DNA from: Bacteroides thetaiotaomicron VPI-5482
GTDB lineage: Bacteria > Bacteroidota > Bacteroidia > Bacteroidales > Bacteroidaceae
Assembly: GCF_000011065.1 (NCBI RefSeq)
Contig: NC_004663.1
Location: 1,488,001-1,552,000, forward strand
Reading direction: 5' to 3'
Length of the DNA: 64,000 nucleotides
The notes under the pieces are model-generated. The model ran no database searches and was not told where the DNA came from. It saw nothing but the letters and a program-made list of their open reading frames with translations. Both the position numbers and the translations under genes were made by a program. This document shows positions 8,433-17,064 of this stretch, piece after piece. Position 1 is the first letter of the stretch. The number at the start of each line of letters is the position of its first letter.

Positions 8433-8927
8433 ATGAAAACAAGAAAACAAATCCTTATGCTACTGCTGGTTATGCTAGCAGGAATCCCGACTCTTTCGGC
8501 ACAGACCAAGAAGGAGAAGAAGGAACAGAAGAAAGAAGCTGTCAGACAGCTGATCGTATCAGAAGACTACAAGATAGACGTCAACACTGCTATGCCCATG
8601 CGCGGACGTTCTATACCTCTGACTTCACAATACTCACTGCAAATCAGAAATGATTCGGTATTCTCTTACCTCCCTTATTACGGACGTGCTTACAGCGTTC
8701 CTTATGGCGGAGGAAGCGGGCTGATATTCAACGCTCCCCTCAAAGAATACACGATGGATATGGATAAGAAGGGAAACGCCGTTATCAAATTCTCCGCACG
8801 AAGTCCGGAAGACTTCTTTGAGTTCAGGGCGAAAGTGTTCCCCGACGGCACCACCAGCATTGACGTCACGATGCAGAACCGTCAGGCAATCAGCTACCGG
8901 GGAGAAGTGGATCTGGACAAGAAATAA
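8433..8927 (+). CDS. DUF4251 domain-containing secreted protein
   Basis: A 164-residue protein with a signal peptide (LLLVMLAGIPTLSAQ) and a lysine-rich linker (KKEKKEQKKEAVRQL). A DUF4251 domain follows, with the characteristic PLTSQYSLQIRNDSVFSYLPYYGRAY and a Gly-rich turn. It is predicted to be periplasmic. The function of the family is unknown. It has its own -7 box and is convergent with the TRIC-type gene, leaving only 5 bases between them. Confidence 0.85.
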   Translation: MKTRKQILMLLLVMLAGIPTLSAQTKKEKKEQKKEAVRQLIVSEDYKIDVNTAMPMRGRSIPLTSQYSLQIRNDSVFSYLPYYGRAYSVPYGGGSGLIFNAPLKEYTMDMDKKGNAVIKFSARSPEDFFEFRAKVFPDGTTSIDVTMQNRQAISYRGEVDLDKK

Positions 8928-8932
8928 AATCT

Positions 8933-9562
8933 TCAAGAATCGCCGTCAGTCTCTTCACTACCTTTTAATATAGGAAGGCAAATGTGGTATTTCACGGCAA
9001 GGATGCGTGTAACAAATACCGCCGATCCGCCAACGAGCTGACAGACATAAGATTCCATCCCTGCGGCATCGCACAGCCAGTAAGCGATGCCGCCTACTAC
9101 ACACGCCATCGCATAGATTTCTTTTCGGAAAATCAAGGGGATCTCATTGATAAAGACATCACGAATCACACCTCCTGCGGCACCTGTGATACTACCCATG
9201 ATGATGGCTACCCAAAAAGGATAGCCCAAAGCGATACTTTTCCCCACACCGACCACCGTAAACAAAGCCAGTCCGATGGTATCGAATATAAAAAAGGTAT
9301 TATTCAGACGGATCAGCCAGCGACCGAAACAGATCACCCAGATCAAGGCAAGTCCCGTACAGATCAAATAGATAGGGTTCGTCATCCATCCGGGCGTCAC
9401 ATCCAGCAGTACATCACGGATGGTACCGCCACCGATAGCGGTAGCAAGACCTACGACATAGGCTCCGAACCAGTCGAAACGCTTTGCCGAAGCCAGCCGG
9501 ATACCACTAATAGCAAAGGCAAATGTGCCTATAAAATCAAGAATTTGAACGAATGTCGGCAT
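8933..9562 (-). CDS. TRIC-type / UPF0126 membrane channel family protein
   Basis: A 209-residue protein with about seven membrane segments in two homologous halves. The halves carry the glycine-rich signatures ISGIRLASAKRFD / GGGTIRDVLLD and GAAGGVIRDVF. This matches the YicG/UPF0126 (TRIC, trimeric intracellular cation channel) family, proposed to conduct K+ or other ions or small molecules. The frame is open upstream to 9742, but that extension lies across the divergent gene's promoter and has no family similarity. ATG 9562 fits the family start (MPTFVQILDFIG). Confidence 0.88.
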   Translation of the reverse strand: MPTFVQILDFIGTFAFAISGIRLASAKRFDWFGAYVVGLATAIGGGTIRDVLLDVTPGWMTNPIYLICTGLALIWVICFGRWLIRLNNTFFIFDTIGLALFTVVGVGKSIALGYPFWVAIIMGSITGAAGGVIRDVFINEIPLIFRKEIYAMACVVGGIAYWLCDAAGMESYVCQLVGGSAVFVTRILAVKYHICLPILKGSEETDGDS

Positions 9563-9612
9563 ATATTTGTTATTTTGTATGCAAAGTAACGAATAAATTC
9601 CGTAAGAAAATG

Positions 9613-9620
9613 TACTTTTG
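9613..9620 (+). promoter_or_regulatory. -7 promoter box for the epimerase-like gene
   Basis: TACTTTTG lies 24 bases before ATG 9645. An apparent TTG start at 9618 falls inside this box and was rejected. Confidence 0.55.
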
Positions 9621-9644
9621 CTACACGAATTAGATAGAAACAAT

Positions 9645-10729
9645 ATGAAAATAACAATTGTTGCCGGGGCACGCCCCAATTTCATGAAAATAGCCCCTAT
9701 CACACGCGCCATCGAAGCCGCAAGAGGGCTGGGTAAAAGCATCTCCTACCGTTTGGTGTACACAGGCAGACGGGACGATACAAGTCTGGATGCTTCCCTG
9801 TTTTCGGATCTCGACATGAAAGCTCCCGATGTCTACCTTGGAGTGGAAAGCAGTAACCCCACCAGTCTGGCAGCCGGAATCATGATCGCCTTCGAACAGG
9901 AGCTGACGGAAAATCCGGCACACGTCGTCCTGGTAGTGGATGATCTGACAGCAACCATGAGTTGCGCCATCGTAGCCAAGAAACAAGGAATCAAGGTAGC
10001 CCATCTGGTAGCCGGCACACGTTCCTTCGACATGAAGATGCCGAAGGAAGTAAACCGGATGATTACCGACGGAGTATCGATTATCTGTTTACCGGCCGCA
10101 TGGTGGCCAACCGAAATCTGAATCAGACAGGCACGGAAAGCGAAAACGTATATTACGTCGGCAACATTTTGGTAGATACCGTTCGTTTCAACCGGAACCG
10201 GCTGCTCAAACCGGTATGGTTCTCCGTACTGGGACTTCAGGAAGGTAATTATCTCCTGCTCACCCTCAACCGACGTGTACTGCTCAACAACAAAGAGAAC
10301 CTGCGGAAGTTGATGCAAACGATGATCGAAAAAGCTGCCGGTATGCCTATCGTAGCGCCCATGCACACTTATGTGCGCAATGCGATCAAAGACCTCGGCA
10401 TAGAAGCCCCGAACCTTCATATCATGCCTCCGCAGAATTATCTTTTCTTCGGATATCTGATCAATAAAGCCAAAGGAATCATCACGGACTCCGGCAATGT
10501 AGCCGAAGAAGCTACGTTCCTCGGCATCCCCTGTATCACGCTCAACACGTATGCCGAACATCCGGAAACGTGGCGCGTGGGAACGAATGAACTGGTCGGC
10601 GAAGATCCGGCAGCACTCGCTCAGGCTATGGATACGCTGATGAAAGGTGAATGGAAGAAAGGCGAACTCCCCGAACGCTGGGACGGACGAACAGCCGAAC
10701 GAATCGTACAAATTTTAACAAGTAAATAA
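9645..10729 (+). pseudogene. UDP-GlcNAc 2-epimerase-like gene, frameshifted
   Basis: Two overlapping frames together give one 361-residue UDP-N-acetylglucosamine 2-epimerase (WecB/MnaA-like) fold. Frame one runs from 9645 to about 10078 and begins KITIVAGARPNFMKIAPI. The second frame continues from 10079 as DYLFTGRMVANRNLN to 10729. Adding one base after 10078 restores a single frame (TDGVS-DYLF). The sugar-nucleotide binding end is intact (ITDSGNVAEEATFLGIPCITL). Two usual catalytic residues are already changed: the Glu of HVEAGLR is Val (HLVAGTR, Val122), and the His of the HRREN motif is Asn (LNRRV). It may therefore be a non-epimerase paralogue that has also lost its frame, or the break is a sequencing error. 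Confidence 0.8.
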
Positions 10730-10825
10730 CCGGAGTGGTTGAGCCGGATTCGATGATCAACGAGCCGGCTTAATAGCCAGACAGAAGTAGCCGACCACTA
10801 TCAGGTTCGACAAGTGTTTCAGAAA

Positions 10826-10935
10826 GTTTCACGCCGAGGAAACCAAAGTTTCAAGGCGTAGAAACCAGAGTTTCAAGCAGTGGGAACTAGAGTTTCAAGG
10901 CATGAAACTTTTTGTTTCAACCGTTGAAACAGATT
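10826..10935. repeat. Five tandem 22-bp units, each with an internal dyad
   Basis: GTTTCA recurs at 10826, 10848, 10870, 10892 and 10914, exactly 22 bases apart. Within each unit GTTTC is followed 6-9 bases later by GAAAC or a close variant (GGAAC in the third), so every unit can form a small hairpin. The spacers differ between units, so the dyads are conserved rather than the whole unit. Confidence 0.85.
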
Positions 10936-11117
10936 TTGGAACTACGGAAAAGAATCGGAGCATGCCGGTTCGCAAGATGTGGCATACGTTGAAAAGGGAA
11001 GTATAAAAAGACAAAAACAATCTGCCTCCTTCCATTGTTGAATGATATAAGCTTGTAAATAACAAAAAACGATGGGTAAAAAAAGTTATATACTCTATTT
11101 TACTCAGACTTATTTGT

Positions 11118-11125
11118 TAACTTTG
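11118..11125 (+). promoter_or_regulatory. -7 promoter box for the DUF5686-rarA operon
   Basis: TAACTTTG lies 19 bases before ATG 11145. Confidence 0.55.
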
Positions 11126-11144
11126 CAGCCCTACTACGAACGTT

Positions 11145-13721
11145 ATGATACAACGATATAACAAAATACTGATACTGCTCTTAGTCGTATTTGCAGTTTC
11201 AAATGCTTTTGCGCAGCAAATAAAGGGGGTTGTAACTGATTCAGTCACTCATGAACCACTAATGTATATCTCTGTCTACTACCAAGACAAGAGAGATATG
11301 GGTACTGTCACCAATATTGACGGAGAATATAAGCTCGACGCGCGGAGAAACGGAGGAACGCTCGTTTTCTCTTCCATCGGATATGTCACCAAAACCGTCA
11401 AAGTAGGCTCCGGAAATCAGACCGTCAATGTTAAACTCTCTCCGGACGATGTAATGCTCACCGAAGTAGTCGTAAAGCCACAGAAAGAAAAATACTCCCG
11501 CAAGAATAATCCGGCAGTCGAATTCATGAAGAAAGTGATCGAACACAAAAAAGCACAAGTGCTCGAAGTGAACGATTACTACCAGTACGACAAGTACGAG
11601 AAAATGAAAATGTCTATCAACGACCTGACTCCGGAGAAACTGGAAAAGGGTATCTACAAGAAATACTCATTCCTCAAAGATCAGGTGGAAGTGTCGGAGA
11701 CGACCAACAAACTGATTCTCCCTATCTCCGTACAGGAAACGGCCTCACAAACCATTTTCCGGAAAGATCCCGAAAGCAAAAAGACCATTATCAAAGGAAA
11801 GAACTCCAATGGTATCGAAGAGTTTTTCTCCACAGGAGACATGCTGGGGACTGTTCTGAAGGATGTTTTTGCCGATATCAACATCTATGATGATGACATC
11901 CGGCTGCTCCAACAGCGATTCGTAAGCCCTATCGGCAACAATGCCATCTCATTCTATAAATACTACCTGATGGATACGCTGATGGTGGACAAGCGCGAAT
12001 GCGTACATCTGACGTTCGTACCGCAGAACTCACAGGATTTCGGATTTACAGGCCATCTTTATGTGCTGAAAGATTCGACCTATGCCGTTCAGAAGTGTAC
12101 GATGAACCTGCCTAAAAAGAGTGGTGTCAACTTTGTCAACCGCATGGACATCGTGCAGCAGTACGAGCAGCTTCCCAACGGGAACTGGGTATTGGCGGAT
12201 GACGACATGACGGTAGACCTTTCATGGAGTTCCAACAAAACCTCGGGAGGGTTACAGGTAGAACGAACGACTAAATACAGCAATTATAAATTTGATCCGA
12301 TAGAACAGCGATTGTTCCGTTTGAAAGGTCCTGTGATCAAGGAGGCCGACATGCTTTCGAAAAGTGACGAATACTGGGCGAGTGTGCGCCAGGTGCCGTT
12401 GACCAGAAAGGAAAGCAATATGGATGTATTCGTCAACCGTCTGGAACAGATTCCGGGATTCAAATATATCATCTTCGGTGCGAAAGCATTGATCGAGAAC
12501 TTTGTGGAAACAGGCAGCAAAGGCCATAAGAGCAAAGTGGATATCGGTCCTATCAACACCATGATTTCAAGCAACTACATCGACGGAACCCGTTTCCGCC
12601 TGAGTGGTATGACTACTGCCCATTTTGACAAGCATTGGTTCCTGAGCGGATACGGAGCTTATGGTCTGAAAGACGAAAAGTGGAAATATAGCGGAACGCT
12701 GACTTATTCTTTCAACAAACGAGATTATGTAGTATGGGAGTTTCCCAAACATTTTATATCTGCAACGTACAGTTATGATGTAATGTCACCGATGGACAAG
12801 TTCCTGTTTACGGACAAAGACAACATCTTCCTTTCGATGAAAACGACAACGGTAGACCAGATGTCATATATGCGTGATGCTACCATCAACTACGAACTCG
12901 AAACGCTGACGGGATTCGGAGTGAAAGCCATGCTCCGCCATCGAAATGACGAGCCTACCGGAAAACTGGAATATCTGCGGAATGACGCCGCACAAACCCG
13001 TGTGCATGACATCACGACTTCCGAAGCGAGTGTGACACTGCGTTATGCTCCGGGAGAATCTTTCGTCAACTCCAAGCAGCGCCGTGTTCCGGTGTCGCTG
13101 GACGCTCCTATCTTCACGCTGACTCATGCCATGGGCTTCAAAGGCGTGCTGGGCGGAGAATACAACTTCAACCGCACGGAAGCAAGCATCTGGAAACGTT
13201 TCTGGCTTCCCGCTTCGTGGGGAAAGATAGACTGTAGCGTAAAAGCAGGGGCAGAATGGAATGTCGTACCTTTCCCGCTATTGATTCTGCCGGAAGCCAA
13301 CTTGTCATATATCACTCAACGTGAGACATTTTCCCTGATCAACAATATGGAATTCCTGAACGACCGTTATGCGTCCATGTCACTTTCTTATGACATGAAC
13401 GGAAAGTTGTTCAACCGCATCCCGCTGATCAAGAATCTGAAATGGAGAGAAATGTTTCGTATCCGCGCATTGTGGGGGACATTGACCGACAAAAACAATC
13501 CATTCAAGAGCAGCAACCCCGACCTCTTCCGTTTCCCGACACGCGACGGTAAATTCACCAGTTTCGTGATGGACCCGAAGGTGCCGTATATCGAAGGAAG
13601 TATAGGTATCTACAACATTTTCAAGTTGCTGCACGTTGAATATGTACATCGTTTCACCTACCGTGACAATCCGGGTATCAACAAGAACGGTATTCGTTTC
13701 ATGGTATTAATGGTATTCTAA
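11145..13721 (+). CDS. DUF5686 outer-membrane protein with carboxypeptidase-like regulatory domain
   Basis: An 858-residue protein. A signal peptide (LLLVVFAVSNAFAQ) is followed by an N-terminal CarboxypepD_reg-like beta domain at about residues 25-110 (IKGVVTDSVTHEPLMYISVYY, then VNVKLSPDDVMLTEVVV), as in TonB-dependent receptor N-termini. A large DUF5686 region follows, with a predicted C-terminal outer-membrane beta-barrel of many alternating aromatic strands ending in Phe (RFMVLMVF). It is probably an outer-membrane protein of unknown substrate. The next gene, rarA, begins 4 bases later, so the two are likely co-transcribed despite unrelated roles. Confidence 0.88.
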   Translation: MIQRYNKILILLLVVFAVSNAFAQQIKGVVTDSVTHEPLMYISVYYQDKRDMGTVTNIDGEYKLDARRNGGTLVFSSIGYVTKTVKVGSGNQTVNVKLSPDDVMLTEVVVKPQKEKYSRKNNPAVEFMKKVIEHKKAQVLEVNDYYQYDKYEKMKMSINDLTPEKLEKGIYKKYSFLKDQVEVSETTNKLILPISVQETASQTIFRKDPESKKTIIKGKNSNGIEEFFSTGDMLGTVLKDVFADINIYDDDIRLLQQRFVSPIGNNAISFYKYYLMDTLMVDKRECVHLTFVPQNSQDFGFTGHLYVLKDSTYAVQKCTMNLPKKSGVNFVNRMDIVQQYEQLPNGNWVLADDDMTVDLSWSSNKTSGGLQVERTTKYSNYKFDPIEQRLFRLKGPVIKEADMLSKSDEYWASVRQVPLTRKESNMDVFVNRLEQIPGFKYIIFGAKALIENFVETGSKGHKSKVDIGPINTMISSNYIDGTRFRLSGMTTAHFDKHWFLSGYGAYGLKDEKWKYSGTLTYSFNKRDYVVWEFPKHFISATYSYDVMSPMDKFLFTDKDNIFLSMKTTTVDQMSYMRDATINYELETLTGFGVKAMLRHRNDEPTGKLEYLRNDAAQTRVHDITTSEASVTLRYAPGESFVNSKQRRVPVSLDAPIFTLTHAMGFKGVLGGEYNFNRTEASIWKRFWLPASWGKIDCSVKAGAEWNVVPFPLLILPEANLSYITQRETFSLINNMEFLNDRYASMSLSYDMNGKLFNRIPLIKNLKWREMFRIRALWGTLTDKNNPFKSSNPDLFRFPTRDGKFTSFVMDPKVPYIEGSIGIYNIFKLLHVEYVHRFTYRDNPGINKNGIRFMVLMVF

Positions 13722-13725
13722 GACT

Positions 13726-14994
13726 ATGCAACCTTTAGCAGAACGGTTACGACCAAAGACATTGGATGATTATATCGGTCAGAAACATTTAGTTGGACCG
13801 GGGGCTATCCTGCGCAAGATGATTGATGCAGGACGTATTTCTTCGTTTATCCTCTGGGGACCTCCCGGAGTGGGAAAAACCACATTGGCACAGATTATCG
13901 CCAATAAACTGGAAACTCCGTTTTATACGCTGAGTGCCGTGACTTCAGGCGTCAAAGATGTGCGCGAAGTGATAGAGCGTGCCAAGAGCAACCGCTTTTT
14001 CTCGCAATCCAGTCCGATCTTGTTTATCGATGAAATCCATCGTTTCAGCAAGTCGCAACAGGATTCTTTGTTGGGAGCTGTGGAAAACGGTACGGTGACG
14101 CTGATAGGCGCAACGACCGAGAATCCATCATTCGAAGTGATCCGCCCTCTCCTCTCCCGTTGCCAGCTTTATGTGCTCAAATCTTTGGAAAAGGAAGATT
14201 TGCTCGAACTTCTGCAACGTGCCATCACCACCGACACCATACTGAAAGAACGGAAAATCGAACTCAAAGAAACGACAGCCATGCTGCGCTTCTCCGGCGG
14301 AGACGCCCGTAAACTGCTCAATATACTTGAACTTGTAGTGGAATCGGACACAGAGGAAACGGTTGTCATCACCGATGACATGGTGACCGAACGTCTGCAA
14401 CAGAATCCGTTGGCTTACGACAAGGACGGGGAAATGCATTATGACATCATTTCCGCTTTTATCAAGTCTATCCGTGGCAGTGATCCGGACGGGGCTATTT
14501 ACTGGCTCGCCCGCATGGTAGAAGGTGGTGAAGACCCTGCTTTCATCGCACGGAGACTCGTTATCTCTGCTGCCGAAGATATAGGTCTGGCCAATCCGAA
14601 TGCATTGCTGCTGGCGAATGCCTGCTTTGAAACTCTGATGAAAATCGGTTGGCCCGAAGGGCGTATCCCTTTGGCGGAAACAACTATCTATCTGGCAACG
14701 AGTCCTAAAAGCAATTCGGCATACAGTGCCATTAACGATGCATTAGAACTGGTACGTTCCACTGGAAACTTGCCTGTGCCTCTGCACTTGCGCAATGCTC
14801 CCACCAAGCTGATGAAACAACTGGGATATGGACAGGAATACAAGTACGCCCACAGCTACGAAGGCAACTTCGTGAAGCAACAATTCTTGCCGGACGAGCT
14901 GAAAGAAAAACGAATATGGCAACCTCAGAACAATGCCGCCGAACAGAAGCATGCAGAACGGATGCAACAGTTATGGGGAGAAAGGTTCAAATAA
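13726..14994 (+). CDS. rarA: Replication-associated recombination protein A (AAA+ ATPase)
   Basis: A 422-residue RarA/MgsA (WRNIP1-type) ATPase acting at stalled replication forks. Visible motifs are the N-terminal LAERLRPKTLDDYIGQKHLVG, Walker A GPPGVGKT (residues 45-52), Walker B LFIDEIHRF with sensor region GATTENPSF, and an arginine-finger region RPLLSRC. The C-terminal tetramerisation domain carries the ISAAEDIGLANPNAL and YLATSPKSNSAY signatures. Length is normal. The stop codon TAA at 14992-14994 is the first triplet of a TAAGTATTAGG repeat array. Confidence 0.95.
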   Translation: MQPLAERLRPKTLDDYIGQKHLVGPGAILRKMIDAGRISSFILWGPPGVGKTTLAQIIANKLETPFYTLSAVTSGVKDVREVIERAKSNRFFSQSSPILFIDEIHRFSKSQQDSLLGAVENGTVTLIGATTENPSFEVIRPLLSRCQLYVLKSLEKEDLLELLQRAITTDTILKERKIELKETTAMLRFSGGDARKLLNILELVVESDTEETVVITDDMVTERLQQNPLAYDKDGEMHYDIISAFIKSIRGSDPDGAIYWLARMVEGGEDPAFIARRLVISAAEDIGLANPNALLLANACFETLMKIGWPEGRIPLAETTIYLATSPKSNSAYSAINDALELVRSTGNLPVPLHLRNAPTKLMKQLGYGQEYKYAHSYEGNFVKQQFLPDELKEKRIWQPQNNAAEQKHAERMQQLWGERFK

Positions 14995-15020
14995 GTATTA
15001 GGTATTAAGTATTAGGTATT
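14992..15020. repeat. TAAGTATTAGG-type repeat array
   Basis: Alternating TAAGTAT and TAGGTAT units begin at the rarA stop codon and end in GCCGTAGC. It is one copy of a family present at five or more sites in this window. Confidence 0.8.
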
Positions 15021-15030
15021 AGCCGTAGCC

Positions 15031-15393
15031 GTGAAAGAAAATTTATTAAAAGAGAAGTCTACCAAATTTGCAATTCGAATAATTAATCTATATAAGTATT
15101 TAAGAGATTGCAAGAAAGAAACAATTCTATCAAAACAGATATTACGTAGTGGAACTTCTATCGGTGCTAATATTAGAGAAGCTATTTATGCAGAATCACA
15201 TCTTGACTTTATACACAAATACTCTATTTCTCAAAAGGAATGTTCTGAAACAGAATATTGGCTATATTTACTTCAGCAAACAGAATATATAAGCGATGAA
15301 CAATATGAATCTATTAATACTGACTGTCTGGAAATACTTAAATTACTGACAGCAACAATTGTAAAACTAAAGAACAATGGGAACATCCCATAA
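15031..15393 (+). CDS. Four-helix bundle protein (S23 / rRNA intervening-sequence type)
   Basis: A 120-residue all-helical protein of the S23/IVS-protein family. Signatures are ILSKQILRSGTSIGANIREA, then a helix with QKECSETEYWLYLL and a final helix LEILKLLTATIVKLK. Family members are found in 23S rRNA intervening sequences and as free-standing genes beside repeats; their function is unknown. The start is a GTG at 15031, with no ATG in the right place. Base composition is clearly more AT-rich than the neighbours. The gene is bracketed by two repeat arrays of opposite orientation, so gene plus repeats looks like an inserted cassette. Confidence 0.8.
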   Translation: MKENLLKEKSTKFAIRIINLYKYLRDCKKETILSKQILRSGTSIGANIREAIYAESHLDFIHKYSISQKECSETEYWLYLLQQTEYISDEQYESINTDCLEILKLLTATIVKLKNNGNIP

Positions 15394-15426
15394 TACTTAA
15401 TACTTATAACTTAATACTTAAATATA
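15392..15426. repeat. Inverted TAAGTATTAGG-type repeat array
   Basis: Runs of AATACTTAATACTT on the plus strand are the reverse complement of the array at 14992-15020. The pair flanks the four-helix-bundle gene. Confidence 0.75.
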
Positions 15427-16383
15427 ATGAAAACAGTAGTTTTAGACGGCTTTGCCGCCAACCCCGGTGATTTATCATGGGAAGGTTTGAAAGCTCTCGG
15501 AGAATGTACCATTTATGACCGTACTGCCCCCGAAGAAGTATTGGAACGCGCAGCCGGAGCTGAAGTGATTCTGACGAATAAAGTAATCATCAACGCCGAT
15601 CACATGACTGCCTTGCCCGAACTGAAGTATATCGGTGTGCTTGCTACGGGATACAACGTAGTGGATACGGCAGTAGCCAAAGAACGTGGTATTATTGTAA
15701 CTAATATCCCTGCATATAGCACAGCTTCCGTTGCACAAATGGTATTTGCGCACATTCTTAATATCTGTCAGCAGGTACAGCATCATTCGGAAGAAGTCCA
15801 CAAAGGTCGTTGGACCAATAACAAGGATTTCTGTTTTTGGGATACTCCGTTGATAGAATTGCGGGATAAGAAAATCGGTCTTGTCGGATTGGGAAATACA
15901 GGATATACTACTGCTCGCGTTGCCATCGGTTTCGGTATGCAGGTATATGCTTTGACTTCAAAGTCTCACTTCCAGTTGCCACCGGAAATCAAGAAGATGG
16001 ATTTGGATCAGTTGTTCAGCGAATGTGATATTATCAGTCTGCACTGCCCGCTCACTCCGGAAACTCACGAATTGGTGAACGCACGCCGTCTTGCTCTGAT
16101 GAAGCCGAATGCTATTTTAATTAATACAGGTCGTGGCCCATTGGTTAACGAACAAGATCTTGCAGATGCACTGAACAGTGGCAAGATTTATGCTGCCGGA
16201 GTAGATGTACTTTCTTCGGAACCTCCTCGTGCCGACAATCCGTTGCTGACTGCAAAGAACTGCTACATTACTCCGCATATCGCGTGGGCAAGCACAGAAG
16301 CTCGTGAGCGTCTGATGAATATTGCCATTAGCAATCTACAGGCTTATATCTCCGGAACACCGGAAAATGTAGTGAATAAGTAA
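15427..16383 (+). CDS. D-2-hydroxyacid dehydrogenase (NAD-dependent)
   Basis: A 318-residue enzyme of the D-isomer 2-hydroxyacid dehydrogenase family, of the glycerate/hydroxypyruvate reductase type. It interconverts a 2-oxoacid and a D-2-hydroxyacid using NAD(P)H. The Rossmann motif GLGNTG lies near residues 154-159. The catalytic residues are seen as Arg in NTGRGPLVNE, Glu in LSSEPP and His in ITPHIAWAS. The precise substrate cannot be assigned. A strong terminator follows 26 bases after the stop. Confidence 0.92.
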   Translation: MKTVVLDGFAANPGDLSWEGLKALGECTIYDRTAPEEVLERAAGAEVILTNKVIINADHMTALPELKYIGVLATGYNVVDTAVAKERGIIVTNIPAYSTASVAQMVFAHILNICQQVQHHSEEVHKGRWTNNKDFCFWDTPLIELRDKKIGLVGLGNTGYTTARVAIGFGMQVYALTSKSHFQLPPEIKKMDLDQLFSECDIISLHCPLTPETHELVNARRLALMKPNAILINTGRGPLVNEQDLADALNSGKIYAAGVDVLSSEPPRADNPLLTAKNCYITPHIAWASTEARERLMNIAISNLQAYISGTPENVVNK

Positions 16384-16409
16384 AAGACTATATATTTGAA
16401 TAATACGGA

Positions 16410-16444
16410 AAAGGCTGTTTCTTTTTTATTTTGAAACAGCCTTT
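16410..16444 (+). terminator. Intrinsic terminator
   Basis: A 12-bp stem (AAAGGCTGTTTC at 16410-16421, complement at 16433-16444) has a T-rich loop. It follows the hydroxyacid dehydrogenase gene. Confidence 0.75.
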
Positions 16445-16510
16445 ATACTCTACCCCATCTTACCATTCCTTAAAAGGAAATTAAATCTTATACTAATAAA
16501 CCTCACGAAT

Positions 16511-16891
16511 ATGTTCGAATTAAAGTTTAACCTGAAAGGCACAATTAATAGAAAAGAGTTTCTGCTATCCATGATTCTGTCAATTATAAATTTCATTGTA
16601 TGTCTAGCAATATCCATGATTGATCTATTTATACACTTTGGAGGCGATTACAAAACGGGAACAACACCTTCATTAAGTTTTTGGGGAGGAATCATTCTGT
16701 TTATAACTACAGTTATGATTCTCATAACATTATGGTATTTTCTTGCACAATGTATGAAAAGATTGCGTGATATTTCGTTATCCGGTCTGTGGTTATTGGT
16801 ATTAATCGTTCCAATAGCGAATATCTTCCTGTTAGTATATTTATTATTTGCCAAGAGTACTGACAATACCCAAAAAGATATCTCTGCTTGA
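16511..16891 (+). CDS. DUF805 domain-containing membrane protein
   Basis: A 126-residue inner-membrane protein with four predicted membrane segments. The DUF805 hallmarks are the N-terminal FNLKGTINRKEFLLS and the CMKRLRDISLSGLW motif between segments. The family is widespread and without known function. It is convergent with cydB, with an imperfect hairpin between them. Confidence 0.88.
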   Translation: MFELKFNLKGTINRKEFLLSMILSIINFIVCLAISMIDLFIHFGGDYKTGTTPSLSFWGGIILFITTVMILITLWYFLAQCMKRLRDISLSGLWLLVLIVPIANIFLLVYLLFAKSTDNTQKDISA

Positions 16892-16950
16892 AACACGATA
16901 GATGAGTTACATAAAAGAAAAGCTATTACAGAGGATGTTATAATTAAAAG

Positions 16951-17008
16951 AACTCCCCTTATGTAAGTCAACTCCATATCATAGAAATTGCCTTATATAA
17001 GGGGAATT
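16951..17008. terminator. Imperfect inverted repeat between convergent genes
   Basis: A 19-base arm at 16951-16969 pairs with 16990-17008 with about 15 matches around CCCCTTAT. It probably terminates transcripts from both the DUF805 gene and the cyd operon. Confidence 0.5.
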
Positions 17009-17064
17009 TCCGGTAAATCCCAATAAAATATTCAATCGGTTATTCCATTTAGGAAAAGTTATAT

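Larger units (their letters stand above)
10730..11144. other. Intergenic region with repeats, no gene seen
   Basis: A 415-base gap. It contains the 22-bp tandem array at 10826-10935 and, at its end, the promoter of the DUF5686 gene. No protein-like reading frame is seen. Confidence 0.7.

Noticed and set aside
9563..9742. N-terminal extension of the TRIC-type protein
   Set aside because: It lies over the promoter and start of the divergent epimerase-like gene and shows no family similarity; ATG 9562 matches the family start.
10826..10935. CRISPR-like appearance of the 22-bp periodic GTTTC units
   Set aside because: Only the ends of each unit are conserved, the spacing is 22 bases in all (too short for repeat plus spacer), and no cas genes are nearby.
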